Positions 11,362 through 20,586 of a stretch of DNA of 60,298 bases are shown here, in pieces. The stretch covers positions 10,011 to 70,308 of the forward strand of contig JACFMR010000020.1 of NCBI GenBank assembly GCA_019455245.1, read 5' to 3'. The translations under genes and the position numbers were made by a program. Under the pieces are notes generated by a model that made no database searches, was not told where the DNA came from, and was given only the letters and a program-made list of their open reading frames with translations. The DNA is from Opitutaceae bacterium (lineage in GTDB: Bacteria > Verrucomicrobiota > Verrucomicrobiia > Opitutales > Opitutaceae). The stretch's first letter is position 1. Every line of letters begins with the position of its first letter.

Positions 11362-12036
11362 ATGAAAGCCAATGCCATCACCCCTTCCGGCGATCCGAGC
11401 GCGGCCGTCCATCCCCACGAGGACGAATCGGCCTTGATCGAGATGCTGGAAAAGGCCGAGCAGGAGCACGGCTATATCCCCCGCGAGATTTCCGAGGAGG
11501 TGGCCCGTCTGTTGGAGGTCAAACTGGAGCGCCTGCGCCGCATCCAGGGCAAGCTCGACACCACCATCCGGCGCGATGTCCAGCAGCACGTCGAGCGCTG
11601 GCGCAACGAGGAGGGCAACCTCATCATGATTCTCCACGCCATCCAGAACCAGCACGGCTACGTGCCGCGCGAGGTGGCGATGGAGCTCTCGCGCGAACTG
11701 GGTGTGAAGCTCGCGCGCATCTACGAAGTCATCACCTTCTACCACTACTTCAAGCTGCAGCCGCCCGGCGCGCACAATGTCACCGTCTGCAACGGCACCG
11801 CCTGCTACCTCAAGGGTTCGGGCGACCTCATCAACGAGCTGCGCACCCAACTCGGCATCACCGAGGGCCAGACCACGCCCGACCGCCAGATCCACTTTGA
11901 AACCGTGCGCTGCATCGGCTGCTGCGGCATGGCCCCGGCCGTCGTGATTGACGGCAAGACCTGCGGCCACGTGAAAACCTCCGACATCGCCGGACATATC
12001 GAGGCGCTCAAAGCCAGGAAGGAGACCGCCGCATGA
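11362..12036 (+). CDS. hydC: [FeFe]-hydrogenase subunit HydC (NuoE-like [2Fe-2S] protein)
   Basis: This 224-residue protein belongs to the NuoE/HydC family. The C-terminal thioredoxin-like domain binds one [2Fe-2S] cluster through C143 and C148 (CNGTACYLKG) and C184 and C188 (CIGCCGMAP). The N-terminal helical region is unusual in length: a segment with HGYIPREI (about 37-44) is followed by a second, similar HGYVPREV (about 98-105), suggesting an internal duplication of the helical domain. A GGAGG ribosome site precedes the ATG. Its stop overlaps the hydB start (ATGA), so the three hydrogenase genes form one transcription unit. HydC carries electrons between the flavin subunit and HydA in soluble trimeric hydrogenases. 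Confidence 0.88.
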   Translation: MKANAITPSGDPSAAVHPHEDESALIEMLEKAEQEHGYIPREISEEVARLLEVKLERLRRIQGKLDTTIRRDVQQHVERWRNEEGNLIMILHAIQNQHGYVPREVAMELSRELGVKLARIYEVITFYHYFKLQPPGAHNVTVCNGTACYLKGSGDLINELRTQLGITEGQTTPDRQIHFETVRCIGCCGMAPAVVIDGKTCGHVKTSDIAGHIEALKARKETAA

Positions 12037-14018
12037 AAACGCTCACCCGCGAAGATTTGGCCGCGCTCGCCCGCCAGCCCGCCAACGAACCCGCCGACTG
12101 GATCCGGGTGCAGCTCGACACCGGCGGCATCGCGGCCGGCGCCGACACGCTCTACACCGCGCTGGAACACGCGCGCCTCGAGCAACACCTGCCCTTCGTG
12201 CTCCAGCGCACCGGCTCCACCGGCTACGCGTTCGCCGATCCCGTCATCGAGGTGCAGGCCGCCGGCATGCCCGCGGTGCACTACGGCCACATGACCCCGG
12301 ATCTGGCGCCCAAGCTCATCGCGGAGCACTTCGGCGCCCACCGCCTGATCGACGACCACATCATCGCCACCCGTCAGCGCGGCGCAAAGATCGACTCGCC
12401 GGTGACGCACATCCTGGTCAGGGACACCGGCGGCGCCGACGCCAACAAGACCGAGTTTTTCCAATTCTCCTTCGCCGAGGAGCTGAAACGCCGCGGCCTC
12501 GGCGACAAGGTGCAGGTCGTGCGCGCCTTTGACATGGGCATCTACGACGAGGGCGCCGTGGTCCAGCTGCTGCCCTGCGCCGTAACGTACACCAACGTCC
12601 TCGCGCCGGACGTCGCGCGCATTGTGGCCGATTCCGTCGAGGGCGGCCGGGTGCTCGACGATCTGCTTTGGCAAAAACCCGACCGGCAGCTGCGCATCGT
12701 GCTGCGGCACTGCGGCATCGTCGATCCCGACAGCATCGACGACTACCTCCGCCGGGCCGGGGGCTACCAGGCCCTGGCCAAGGTCCTCGGCGAACTCACC
12801 CCGGATCAAGTCATCGCCGAGATGAAGGTCAGCGCCCTGCGCGGCCGCGGCGGCGCCGGTTTCCCGGCCTGGATGAAATGGCAACTGACCCGGGCCCAGC
12901 CCGCCGATCAGCGCTACGTGATTTGTAATGGCGACGAGGGCGACCCAGGCGCGTTCATGGACCGCAGCATCCTCGAGAGCGATCCCCACGCCGTGCTGGA
13001 GGGCATGATGATCGCGGCCTACGCCATGGGCGCCAGCAAGGGCTACTTCTACATCCGCGCCGAATATCCGCGCGCGGTGGAGCGCGTCCAGCGGGCCATC
13101 GACCAGGCCCGCGAGCTCGGGTTGCTCGGCCGCGACATCCTCGGCAGCGGGTTTGATTTCGACGCCAAGATCCGCCTCGGGGCCGGCGCCTTCGTCTGCG
13201 GCGAGGAAACCGCGCTCATCGCCTCCATCGAGGGCAAGCGCGGCAGTCCGAGTCCCCGCCCGCCCTATCCCTCCGTGCGCGGCCTCTGGGGCAAACCCAC
13301 CGCCATCAACAACGTCGAGACTCTCGCCATCGTGCCCGCCATTCTGCTCCAAGGCGGCGCGTGGTTTGCGAGTCACGGCACCGAGACCTCGAAGGGCACC
13401 AAGGTCTTTGCCGTCACCGGCAAGGTCCGCAACGCCCAGCTCGTTGAGGTGCCGATGGGCACCACGCTGCGCCAGATCGTTTACGAGGTCTGCGGCGGCG
13501 TGCTCGACGGCAAGGAAATCAAGGCCGTGCAGACCGGCGGCCCCTCGGGCGGCGTCATCCCGGCCCCCCTCCTCGACACCCCGGTCAGTTACGAAACGCT
13601 CCAACAGCTCGGCTCCATCATGGGGTCGGGCGGCATGCTGGTCATGGACAAGAACGACTCCATGGTCGAGGTGGCCAAGTTCTACCTGAAGTTCTGCGTC
13701 GACGAGTCCTGCGGCAAATGCGCCCCCTGCCGGATCGGCGGCTACCAACTCCTGCAGATCCTCGACCGCATCTCCCGCGGCCGCGGCAAGCCCGAAGAAT
13801 TGGAAATCATCCAGCGCATCTGCCACGCCATGCAGCGGGCCTCGCTCTGCGGCCTCGGCCAGACCGCGCCCAACCCCGTGCTCTCCACCCTGCGCTATTT
13901 CGGCGAGGAATATCAGGCCTTCATCGAGGGCGGTCCCAGCTACGCCCGCAAAGTCGCCAACGCCGCCAAACAGGCCGCCGAGATCCGTGCTCCCGTCGCC
14001 GGAGGAACCCCGTCATGA
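12033..14018 (+). CDS. hydB: [FeFe]-hydrogenase flavoprotein subunit HydB (NuoF-like), with degenerate thioredoxin-like domains
   Basis: The 661-residue protein contains the NuoF core: the FMN/NADH glycine-rich segment GRGGAGFPAW (271-280), the VICNGDEGDPGAF segment (297-308) and a C-terminal [4Fe-4S] site CGKCAPC (560-566) with C606. In the cell it would oxidise or reduce NAD(P)H through FMN. Upstream are two tandem thioredoxin-like regions (about 24-110 and 124-210), which in relatives carry [2Fe-2S] cysteines. Here those positions read LDTGGIAAGA, RTGSTGYA, RDTGGADAN and AFDMGIYDEG, with no ligands left. The extra C-terminal 2[4Fe-4S] domain of some bifurcating HydB proteins is also absent. 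Confidence 0.88.
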   Translation: MKTLTREDLAALARQPANEPADWIRVQLDTGGIAAGADTLYTALEHARLEQHLPFVLQRTGSTGYAFADPVIEVQAAGMPAVHYGHMTPDLAPKLIAEHFGAHRLIDDHIIATRQRGAKIDSPVTHILVRDTGGADANKTEFFQFSFAEELKRRGLGDKVQVVRAFDMGIYDEGAVVQLLPCAVTYTNVLAPDVARIVADSVEGGRVLDDLLWQKPDRQLRIVLRHCGIVDPDSIDDYLRRAGGYQALAKVLGELTPDQVIAEMKVSALRGRGGAGFPAWMKWQLTRAQPADQRYVICNGDEGDPGAFMDRSILESDPHAVLEGMMIAAYAMGASKGYFYIRAEYPRAVERVQRAIDQARELGLLGRDILGSGFDFDAKIRLGAGAFVCGEETALIASIEGKRGSPSPRPPYPSVRGLWGKPTAINNVETLAIVPAILLQGGAWFASHGTETSKGTKVFAVTGKVRNAQLVEVPMGTTLRQIVYEVCGGVLDGKEIKAVQTGGPSGGVIPAPLLDTPVSYETLQQLGSIMGSGGMLVMDKNDSMVEVAKFYLKFCVDESCGKCAPCRIGGYQLLQILDRISRGRGKPEELEIIQRICHAMQRASLCGLGQTAPNPVLSTLRYFGEEYQAFIEGGPSYARKVANAAKQAAEIRAPVAGGTPS

Positions 14019-15760
14019 TCACCGCCCGCATCAACCAGATCGAAGTCAAGGTCCCGGCAGGCACAAGCATCCTTGATGCCGCCCGCGCCGCGCAGGTGAT
14101 GATCCCCACGCTGTGCAAGCACAAGGACCTGCTGCCCACCGCATCCTGCGGCCTGTGCATTGTGCGGAACAAGGAGAGCAACAAATTCCTGCGCGCCTGC
14201 TGCACGCCGATCGAGGAGGGCATGGAGATCACCACCCATGACCGCCGGATCGTCGAGGTCCGCCGCTCCACCCTGGAGCTGATCCTCTCCAACCACCCGC
14301 AGGCCTGCCTCACCTGCGGGCGCAACGGCGAGTGCGAACTGCAGACCCTCGCGGCCGACTTCAACATCCCGATGGAGTCAATCAAGCGCTACGTGAAGGA
14401 CGTGCCCCAGGACCGTTCCACCGGCTCGATCATCATCGACTTCACCAAGTGCATCAAATGCGGCCGCTGCGTGCAGGTCTGCCAGGACATGCAGAACGTC
14501 TGGGCGCTCTCCCTGCTCGACCGCGGCATCAACACCCGCATGGCCCCGGCCGGCGACATCACCCTCGCCGAGTCGCCCTGCGTCAAGTGCGGCCAGTGCT
14601 CCGCGCACTGCCCGACCGGCGCCATCGTCGAATTCGACGAGACCCCGGCCGTCTGGGAGGCGCTGCACGACAAGGAGAAGGTCTGCGTCGTCCAGATCGC
14701 ACCTTCCGTGCGTGTCACCATCGGCGAGGCCTTCGGCCTGCCGCCCGGCACCAACCTCACCAAGAAGCTCTACGCGGCGTTGCGCCGGCTCGGCTTCAAG
14801 GCCGTGTTCGACACCAACTTCTCCGCCGACGTCACCATCGTCGAGGAGGCCAGCGAGTTCATCCAGCGCTTCGTCCACAAGCGCGGCCCGCTGCCGCTCA
14901 TCACCTCCTGCTGCCCGTCGTGGACCGAGTTCATGGAGAAGCGCCACTACGACTTCATCGACAACTTCTCCACCGCCAAGTCGCCGCAGCAGATGATGGG
15001 CGTCTTGGCCAAGACCTACTACGCGCAGAAGCTGGGCCTCGATCCCGCCAAGCTCTACATGGTCTCGATCATGCCCTGCACGGCCAAGAAGGACGAGCTC
15101 GGGCGCAACGACGACATGTTCGCCTCGGGCCATCAGGACGTCGATGTGTCGATCACCACCCGCGAACTCGCGCGCATGCTCAAGCAGTCCGGCATCGATT
15201 TTCTGCAACTGCCCGACGCCGAACCCGACTCCATCCTCGGCGACTACTCGGGCGCGGGCACCATCTTCGGCGCCACCGGCGGCGTCATGGAAGCCGCCGT
15301 GCGCACGGCATATTTTTACGCCACCGGCGTAAAGTTGGATAAGGTTGAAATCGAGGCCGTGCGTGGCCTCGAAGGTGTGAAAGTAGGCAAACTCAACGTT
15401 GGCGGGACCGAGGTCCGCATCGCGGTCGCCCATGGCCTCGCCAACGTTGAGACAGTCCTCAACCGCGTGCGGCAGGCCCGCAAACGCGGCGAGGAACCGC
15501 CCTACCACTTCATCGAGGTCATGGCGTGCCCCGGCGGTTGCATCGGCGGTGGCGGACAGCCCTACGGCGTGAACAACGAGCGCCGCAAGCAGCGCATCGC
15601 CGGGCTTTACCAGGACGATCGCGACCGGCAGGTCCGCTATTCGCACGAGAATCCCGAGGTCGTCCAACTCTACCAGGAATACCTCGGCGAGCCGCTCGGT
15701 CACCGCGCCCACCAGCTGCTTCATACTCGCTATACGGCCAAGCCGCTATACAAGCGGTGA
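14015..15760 (+). CDS. hydA: [FeFe]-hydrogenase catalytic subunit HydA (group A3 type)
   Basis: This 581-residue subunit makes or consumes H2. An N-terminal plant-type [2Fe-2S] domain has C34, C45, C48 and C62. It is followed by the His-Cys [4Fe-4S] site (H94, C98, C101, C107) and two ferredoxin-like [4Fe-4S] sites (C146-C156 and C189-C199). The H-cluster motifs are complete: TSCCPSW (297-303), MPCTAKKDE (353-361) and MACPGGCIGGGGQP (503-516). The small-subunit-like tail (NPEVVQLYQEYLGEP) is present. The start at 14015 overlaps the hydB stop (ATGA). The domain order and hydCBA setting match trimeric, NAD(P)-linked, often electron-bifurcating enzymes. Maturases HydE, HydF and HydG are not in this window. 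Confidence 0.93.
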   Translation: MITARINQIEVKVPAGTSILDAARAAQVMIPTLCKHKDLLPTASCGLCIVRNKESNKFLRACCTPIEEGMEITTHDRRIVEVRRSTLELILSNHPQACLTCGRNGECELQTLAADFNIPMESIKRYVKDVPQDRSTGSIIIDFTKCIKCGRCVQVCQDMQNVWALSLLDRGINTRMAPAGDITLAESPCVKCGQCSAHCPTGAIVEFDETPAVWEALHDKEKVCVVQIAPSVRVTIGEAFGLPPGTNLTKKLYAALRRLGFKAVFDTNFSADVTIVEEASEFIQRFVHKRGPLPLITSCCPSWTEFMEKRHYDFIDNFSTAKSPQQMMGVLAKTYYAQKLGLDPAKLYMVSIMPCTAKKDELGRNDDMFASGHQDVDVSITTRELARMLKQSGIDFLQLPDAEPDSILGDYSGAGTIFGATGGVMEAAVRTAYFYATGVKLDKVEIEAVRGLEGVKVGKLNVGGTEVRIAVAHGLANVETVLNRVRQARKRGEEPPYHFIEVMACPGGCIGGGGQPYGVNNERRKQRIAGLYQDDRDRQVRYSHENPEVVQLYQEYLGEPLGHRAHQLLHTRYTAKPLYKR

Positions 15761-15775
15761 GTCTTCTCGCCGCCC

Positions 15776-17944
15776 ATGCCGTGTTTTCGACCACCTTGCC
15801 AGGCGGGCGGTTGGTTGTCGCCCCGCCACGGATGTGCCCAAACCGCACCCCGGCCGATCTTCCGTAGGGGCGGGCCTTGTGCGCGCCCGCTCAGATTGGG
15901 TTGGTTGCTCGGCCTGCTCTGCGCCATCCCGGTCCTCATCCGCGCCGCCGATGAAGCCGCGATCGTGCTGCCGCCTTGGATCATCGAGGAAACGCGCCCG
16001 GCCACGGCGGCGGTCCACGGCGATTACTTCGCCTCCATACTGGGCCCGGTCTCGGCCGTCACCGCCGGCGACTGGTCGGGACGCAGCATCACCACCTTGG
16101 CCGAGGCCCTGCGCCGCACGCCGGGTGTGATGCTGCAGGAAAGTTTCGGCGGGTTTGAACCGCCGCGCCTGTCCATCCGCGGCTCCGGGCTCGACAGTGC
16201 GCCCACCAGCCGCGGGGTGGCGCTGCTGCTCGACGGCCTGCCGCTCGCGCGGGCCGACGGTTCCTTTCACAGCGGCCTGTTCGATCCGCTGCTCTTCCCG
16301 CGCGTCGAGATCTACCGCGGCACGCTGCACATGGCGCTGACCCCCGCGGTGCTCGGCGGTGTGCTGAACGCCGGCTCGTTCGATCCCGCGGCCCCGCCCG
16401 CCGTTACGTTGGGTGCGCAAGCTGGGGATTTCGGGGCGTGGCGCACGCAGTTGTCCGCCCGCACGGCCGGTCCGCTGCTCGGGCAGGCCGCAGCCGCCCT
16501 GCAACAATCCGACGGCTGGCGCGAACACAGCACGCAGGAACGCGCGGCCCTGCAATTCGCCCTGCACCGGTCGGTGGGTGACGACGCCCGGCTCGATGTT
16601 TCCGCCTACGCCGCCCGCGCGGATTACGAGGTGCCGGGGCCGTTGACCCTCGCGCTGGCCGAGACCGCGCCGCGTTCGGTCAACGCCGCCGTGCAACGCG
16701 ACCGGCCGCGCCGCGATTCGTCCGTGGTGCACTTCGCCACTCAGTTCAAATCGCGCACCGCGCACGGCGAAAGCGCCTTCGGCCTGGCGGCGCTGGGCTA
16801 TCAGGATGAATTTTTCCAATTGCAGCCCAACGGCGTCACCGACCTCAACGCGCACGCCGTCAGCGGTCACGCCACATTCAGCCGCCGCGTCAACCTGGGC
16901 GGCACCTCGCACCAATGGCTCGCCCGCCTCACCGGCACCACCGGTCGCGACACCGTGGACCGTTATCTCAACATGAACGCCCAACGCGGCGCGCGCTTCG
17001 GCTCGTTTCACGCGCACGCCGACACCGTCGCGCTCAGCGTCGAGGATGTCGTCTGGCTGCGGCCGCATTTCGCCCTGGGCGCGGGTTTCGCCGCCCTGCA
17101 GGGCCGGCGCGAAGTCACCGGCCGCGCGCCGAGCCCCGGTCTGCGCGCCAAACTCGACTTCGACGATTTTTCGCCGCGCGGCGGTGTGCTGTGGGCGCCC
17201 CGCGAATCGTTCACCCTGCACGCCGCGGTTTCGCGCAGCATCGAACCGCCGACCTTTGACGATCTCGTGACCGTGCAGGGCGCGCACCCCAACCTCGCGC
17301 TGGCCACCCGGCCGTTGCGGCCGCAATCCGCCGTGACGTTTGAAACCGGCCTCCGCGGCCGCACCGGTCAGATCGACTGGAGCATCACCGCCTACCGCGC
17401 CGCGTGGCGGCGCGAGATCCTCCGCCTGGCCGACGCCAACGGCCTGCCGCGCGGCGCCGTGAACGCCGCTCGCTCCCGGCATGAAGGCCTGGAGTCCTCG
17501 CTGCGCTGGCACCTGCGGGACGACGCGCACAAGCTCACGCTCACGCTGACCTCGACCCTCGGGCATTTCCGTTTCGACGACGATCCTGTGCACGGCGGCA
17601 ACCGTCTCGCCGGCGCTCCGCCCCACACCGGCAGCGCGGATTTGAGTTACGAAAGTCCGCGCGGATTCTTCGCCGGCATCGAGACCAACTGGGTGGCCGG
17701 GCGCATCCCGGTCGATCACGCCAACCGGATGTTTTACGACGGCCACACGCTCACGCAGCTGCGGGCCGGCTGGCGGCCGTCGCCGCGCTGGCTGATCCAT
17801 CTGACCGTGCGCAACCTCTTCGACCGCGATCACCTCGCCAGCACCGCCGGCGTGCTGGATGTGGCGCGCAATCCCGCGGCCACCGCCATCTTCCTGCCCG
17901 GCCCCGGCCGCGGCTTCACCTTGGGCGCCGAACTGAAACTCTGA
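15776..17944 (+). CDS. TonB-dependent outer-membrane receptor
   Basis: The product is a TonB-dependent receptor of about 680-720 residues. It has an N-terminal plug (SITTLAEALRRTPGVML, RLSIRGSGLDSAPTSRGVALLLDG, RVEIYRG, GGVLNAG) and a 22-strand-type barrel ending VRNLFDRDHLA and GRGFTLGAELKL. The start is uncertain: the ATG at 15776 adds a stretch that translates repeat-like DNA, while a TTG at 15896 would begin directly at the signal-like sequence LGWLLGLLCAIPVLIRAAD. It lies 15 bases after hydA in the same direction, but a functional link is not obvious. The ligand is unknown; no siderophore, vitamin or sugar genes are adjacent. Confidence 0.82.
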   Translation: MPCFRPPCQAGGWLSPRHGCAQTAPRPIFRRGGPCARPLRLGWLLGLLCAIPVLIRAADEAAIVLPPWIIEETRPATAAVHGDYFASILGPVSAVTAGDWSGRSITTLAEALRRTPGVMLQESFGGFEPPRLSIRGSGLDSAPTSRGVALLLDGLPLARADGSFHSGLFDPLLFPRVEIYRGTLHMALTPAVLGGVLNAGSFDPAAPPAVTLGAQAGDFGAWRTQLSARTAGPLLGQAAAALQQSDGWREHSTQERAALQFALHRSVGDDARLDVSAYAARADYEVPGPLTLALAETAPRSVNAAVQRDRPRRDSSVVHFATQFKSRTAHGESAFGLAALGYQDEFFQLQPNGVTDLNAHAVSGHATFSRRVNLGGTSHQWLARLTGTTGRDTVDRYLNMNAQRGARFGSFHAHADTVALSVEDVVWLRPHFALGAGFAALQGRREVTGRAPSPGLRAKLDFDDFSPRGGVLWAPRESFTLHAAVSRSIEPPTFDDLVTVQGAHPNLALATRPLRPQSAVTFETGLRGRTGQIDWSITAYRAAWRREILRLADANGLPRGAVNAARSRHEGLESSLRWHLRDDAHKLTLTLTSTLGHFRFDDDPVHGGNRLAGAPPHTGSADLSYESPRGFFAGIETNWVAGRIPVDHANRMFYDGHTLTQLRAGWRPSPRWLIHLTVRNLFDRDHLASTAGVLDVARNPAATAIFLPGPGRGFTLGAELKL

Positions 17945-17961
17945 ACGCTAGCTCACCAAAA

Positions 17962-18117
17962 CCGAGGAACCACGAAACACACCAAATACACGAAAGGGTT
18001 GAAGACCCATTGAGGTCCAGGTCTGGTGCGATGGCACTGGATCAAATCCCAGCAATCGTGACTCCCTCCATTTCAGGCATTCCTTTCGTGTAATTCGTGT
18101 ATTTCGTGGTTAATCCC
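17962..18117. repeat. Long imperfect palindrome of the AACCACGAAA type
   Basis: The 178-base gap before the EamA gene is an imperfect inverted repeat. The left arm holds ACCACGAAACACACC and ATACACGAAAGG; the right arm holds CCTTTCGTGTAATTCGTG and TATTTCGTGGTT. Between the arms lie about 80 bases without coding signs. The arms could pair into a long hairpin. Sequences of this type (AACCACGAAATACACGAA) are familiar as dispersed intergenic repeats in Planctomycetes and Verrucomicrobia, from general knowledge; their role is unknown. Confidence 0.6.
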
Positions 18118-18122
18118 TGCCT

Positions 18123-19004
18123 ATGATTGGCTCGCTTGGCACCCTGCTTTTCTTTGCGGTCACCCCGGTTTTTGCCCGGCGCGCCGCGCTGCTGCTGGGC
18201 AGCCTGCGGGCGAATTTCTGGCGGTTGTTTCTCGCCACCCTGTTGCTTGGGACGTGGGCGCACTGGGCGGGACTGGGCACCGGCGGGATTGCGTTCGGCT
18301 GGTTTTTTCTCGGCGGGATCGTGGGTTTCGGGATCGGCGGCGTGGCGATGTTTCTGTCGCTGCCGCGGCTCGGGTCGAATCTCTCCACCCTGATCGTGCA
18401 ATGCGGCTCCGCGGTCGTCGCCGCCGCGCTGGAATGGCGCTGGCTCGGCACGGTGCTCACGCCGGGACAACTCACCTGCGCCGCGCTCACGCTCATCGGC
18501 ATCACCCTCGGCTTGCTGCCCCGCAGCCTGCCGCGCATTTCCCCGGCGACGTGGGTTTCTGGTCTTTGCTGGGCTTTGCTTTCCGCCGCCGGCCAGGGCA
18601 TGGGTGCGGTGATCAGCCGCAAGGCCTTCGCCACCGCCGCCGCGTGGCAGGAACTCGTTGATCCCGGCACCGCCGCCTACCAACGCGCGCTCGGCGGCCT
18701 GCTCGTGGCCGCCATCGTGTTGCTCGCGGTGCATTGGAAACGCCCGCCGCAACCGCAGGCCCGGGGCCGCGCCTGGCCGTGGGTGACCGCCAACGCGCTC
18801 TCCGGCCCCGTGCTCGGCGTGGCCTGCTTTCAATGGGCGCTGCGCACCACGCCCGCAGGCATCGTGCAGCCGATCGTCGCCGCCGCGCCGTTGCTGACGA
18901 TCCCCTTCGCCGCGTGGCTCGAAGGCTCGCGACCGCGGCCGCTCTACTACCTCGGCGCCATGCTGGCCGTTGCCGGCGTCGCCGGGCTTTTCGTGCTGCG
19001 CTGA
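18123..19004 (+). CDS. EamA/DMT-family transporter
   Basis: This 293-residue protein is almost wholly hydrophobic with about ten membrane helices arranged as two EamA-like halves. Typical signs are the glycine-rich helix ends (FGIGGVAMFLSLPRLG), the LTLIGITLGLLP segment at the end of half one, and the final LGAMLAVAGVAGLFVLR. DMT transporters export metabolites such as amino acids or sugars across the inner membrane. Its 3' end lies one base from the end of the convergent SDR gene. The substrate cannot be inferred. Confidence 0.8.
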   Translation: MIGSLGTLLFFAVTPVFARRAALLLGSLRANFWRLFLATLLLGTWAHWAGLGTGGIAFGWFFLGGIVGFGIGGVAMFLSLPRLGSNLSTLIVQCGSAVVAAALEWRWLGTVLTPGQLTCAALTLIGITLGLLPRSLPRISPATWVSGLCWALLSAAGQGMGAVISRKAFATAAAWQELVDPGTAAYQRALGGLLVAAIVLLAVHWKRPPQPQARGRAWPWVTANALSGPVLGVACFQWALRTTPAGIVQPIVAAAPLLTIPFAAWLEGSRPRPLYYLGAMLAVAGVAGLFVLR

Positions 19005-19005
19005 A

Positions 19006-19935
19006 TCAGTACGCGTTGGCGCGCCGCCGCGCCGCGATTTGTTTCAGGCCCTCGCCGTAACCGGTGGGCGTAAAAGCGAAGGCGCGGTTGAACTTCGCCG
19101 CATCAAACACGTAGGGCTCCTCGCACTGGTAAAAAAGTTCCAGACTCTCACGGGCGTCGCGGTTGAACCAACCGGCCAGGCGGAACATCCCGCGACCGAG
19201 CACGCCGTGTTTTGCCGGGCCCCCGAAAACCTCCGCCGCCAGCGCCACAAATTCCCGGCCGGTCAAGGCCGGGGCCGCCACGGGCAGGTGCCACGTTTGG
19301 TTCCACGCCGTACCGCTCGTGCCCAGCAACGCCACGGCCCGGCCGGCATCGGGTGTGAAGATCAACGAATGCGGCACGTCGTCCCGCCCCGGCCAGCGCG
19401 CCGTGCCGCCGGCCGCCAGCTTGTCCACGACCAGCAGCATATAAACGCTGTTGCGACAGCCCGGACCGTAGAAATCCGGCGCCCGCGCGATCATGGCCTG
19501 CAATTCTCCCGCCTTGATGGCATCCAGCAACTGCGTGGCGACGCGGGCCCGCACCTCGCCCTTCTTCGAGCAGGGATTGAACGGCGTGGCCTCCGTCATC
19601 GGCCCCGCCACGCGGCCGTAGGCATAGATGTTGTCGAAAAACACCAGCCGCGCCCCGGCGACCCGGCAGGCGTCGATCGTGTGCCGCATCACCCGCGGCC
19701 AATCGTTTTCCCACACCTCCGTCCTGTAGGGCAAACCGGCCACCAGATACACGGTGGTCGCTCCCGCCACCGCGGCCCGCGTCTGCGCGGCATCGGTCAA
19801 ATCAGCCGTCCGCGTTTCAACGCCCGCTTGCGGTTGCACGCTCCGGCTCACCAGGCGCACGCGTTGGCCAAGGGCCAGCAGCTGCTTCGTCAGCTCCCGG
19901 GCAACGATGCCCCCGGCGCCCAAGATAATATGCAT
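19006..19935 (-). CDS. NAD(P)-dependent epimerase/dehydratase-like (extended/atypical SDR)
   Basis: The 309-residue product begins with a Rossmann motif, MHIILGAGGIVARELT. A typical extended-SDR sequence follows: FFDNIYAYGRV supplies the catalytic-region tyrosine, and RAPDFYGPG is the conserved substrate-side motif. The active-site lysine would be in CSKKGEVR. It converges tail to tail with the EamA gene. Ten bases separate its start from the stop of the lipoprotein gene, so it could be the last gene of the mla-type operon. The substrate is unknown. Confidence 0.78.
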   Translation of the reverse strand: MHIILGAGGIVARELTKQLLALGQRVRLVSRSVQPQAGVETRTADLTDAAQTRAAVAGATTVYLVAGLPYRTEVWENDWPRVMRHTIDACRVAGARLVFFDNIYAYGRVAGPMTEATPFNPCSKKGEVRARVATQLLDAIKAGELQAMIARAPDFYGPGCRNSVYMLLVVDKLAAGGTARWPGRDDVPHSLIFTPDAGRAVALLGTSGTAWNQTWHLPVAAPALTGREFVALAAEVFGGPAKHGVLGRGMFRLAGWFNRDARESLELFYQCEEPYVFDAAKFNRAFAFTPTGYGEGLKQIAARRRANAY

Positions 19936-19944
19936 GGAGGCGGT

Positions 19945-20586
19945 TCAACGGCCGTTGGCCGGCAGCGCACCGATGATCTCGCTGCCCAACGCCGCCACGG
20001 CCTCGCTGAGCGACCGCACCAGCGCGGCGTGGTCGGTGCCGGCCCCCGGTTGATCGGGCCCAACGCACACCCGGCGTGCCCGCACCTTGGCCGCGTCGTC
20101 CGCGGCGTTGATTTCCACCGGGGCGCCGCCGCGCGCGCGCGGCCGGCCTTCTCCGGTCACGCCCTCGCACCGCACGATGCTGACCGCAATGTCACAATCC
20201 CGCTCCCGGTCGAACGGAAACGGATGCACCAGCACGCGCTCGACCGCGGGGCTGGTCAGCAACTGCGCGGCCAGCACCCGGGAGATGCCCGCCGCCAGCG
20301 GCTCGGCCCAGCGCGCGTGGTCGTGGTAATCGACCTCATTTTCACCCCGGCGCACGACGATTGAGCCTTTGTCGAGGTAGGCGGGCAGCGCCACGGACTT
20401 GAGGCCAACGCGCAGTCCGTCGGCGCGTTCCTTCACCACCCCTTCGCCCAGACCGCGCTCGGTGAGCACAAAGTAGCGGGTGAAATCCGGCTGCGGCGCC
20501 GGAATCATCGAACAGCCCGCGAGCAGCAACAGCCCGAACAGAAAACAGAATGAGTGGAAAAAGTGACGGCGGGCTTGCATGGTCAT
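19945..20586 (-). CDS. PqiC-like ABC transport auxiliary lipoprotein
   Basis: A 213-residue lipoprotein: the N-terminus (HFFHSFCFLFGLLLLAGCS) ends in an LAGC lipobox, so the mature protein is probably anchored through the cysteine. The body (YFVLTERG..., VGLKSVALPAYLDKGSIVVR, WAEPLAAGISRVLAAQL) matches the DUF330/PqiC fold that partners MCE-domain transporters at the outer membrane. Its start overlaps the mlaD stop as TGATG, showing coupling. It belongs with mlaE, mlaF and mlaD immediately upstream. Confidence 0.82.
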   Translation of the reverse strand: MTMQARRHFFHSFCFLFGLLLLAGCSMIPAPQPDFTRYFVLTERGLGEGVVKERADGLRVGLKSVALPAYLDKGSIVVRRGENEVDYHDHARWAEPLAAGISRVLAAQLLTSPAVERVLVHPFPFDRERDCDIAVSIVRCEGVTGEGRPRARGGAPVEINAADDAAKVRARRVCVGPDQPGAGTDHAALVRSLSEAVAALGSEIIGALPANGR

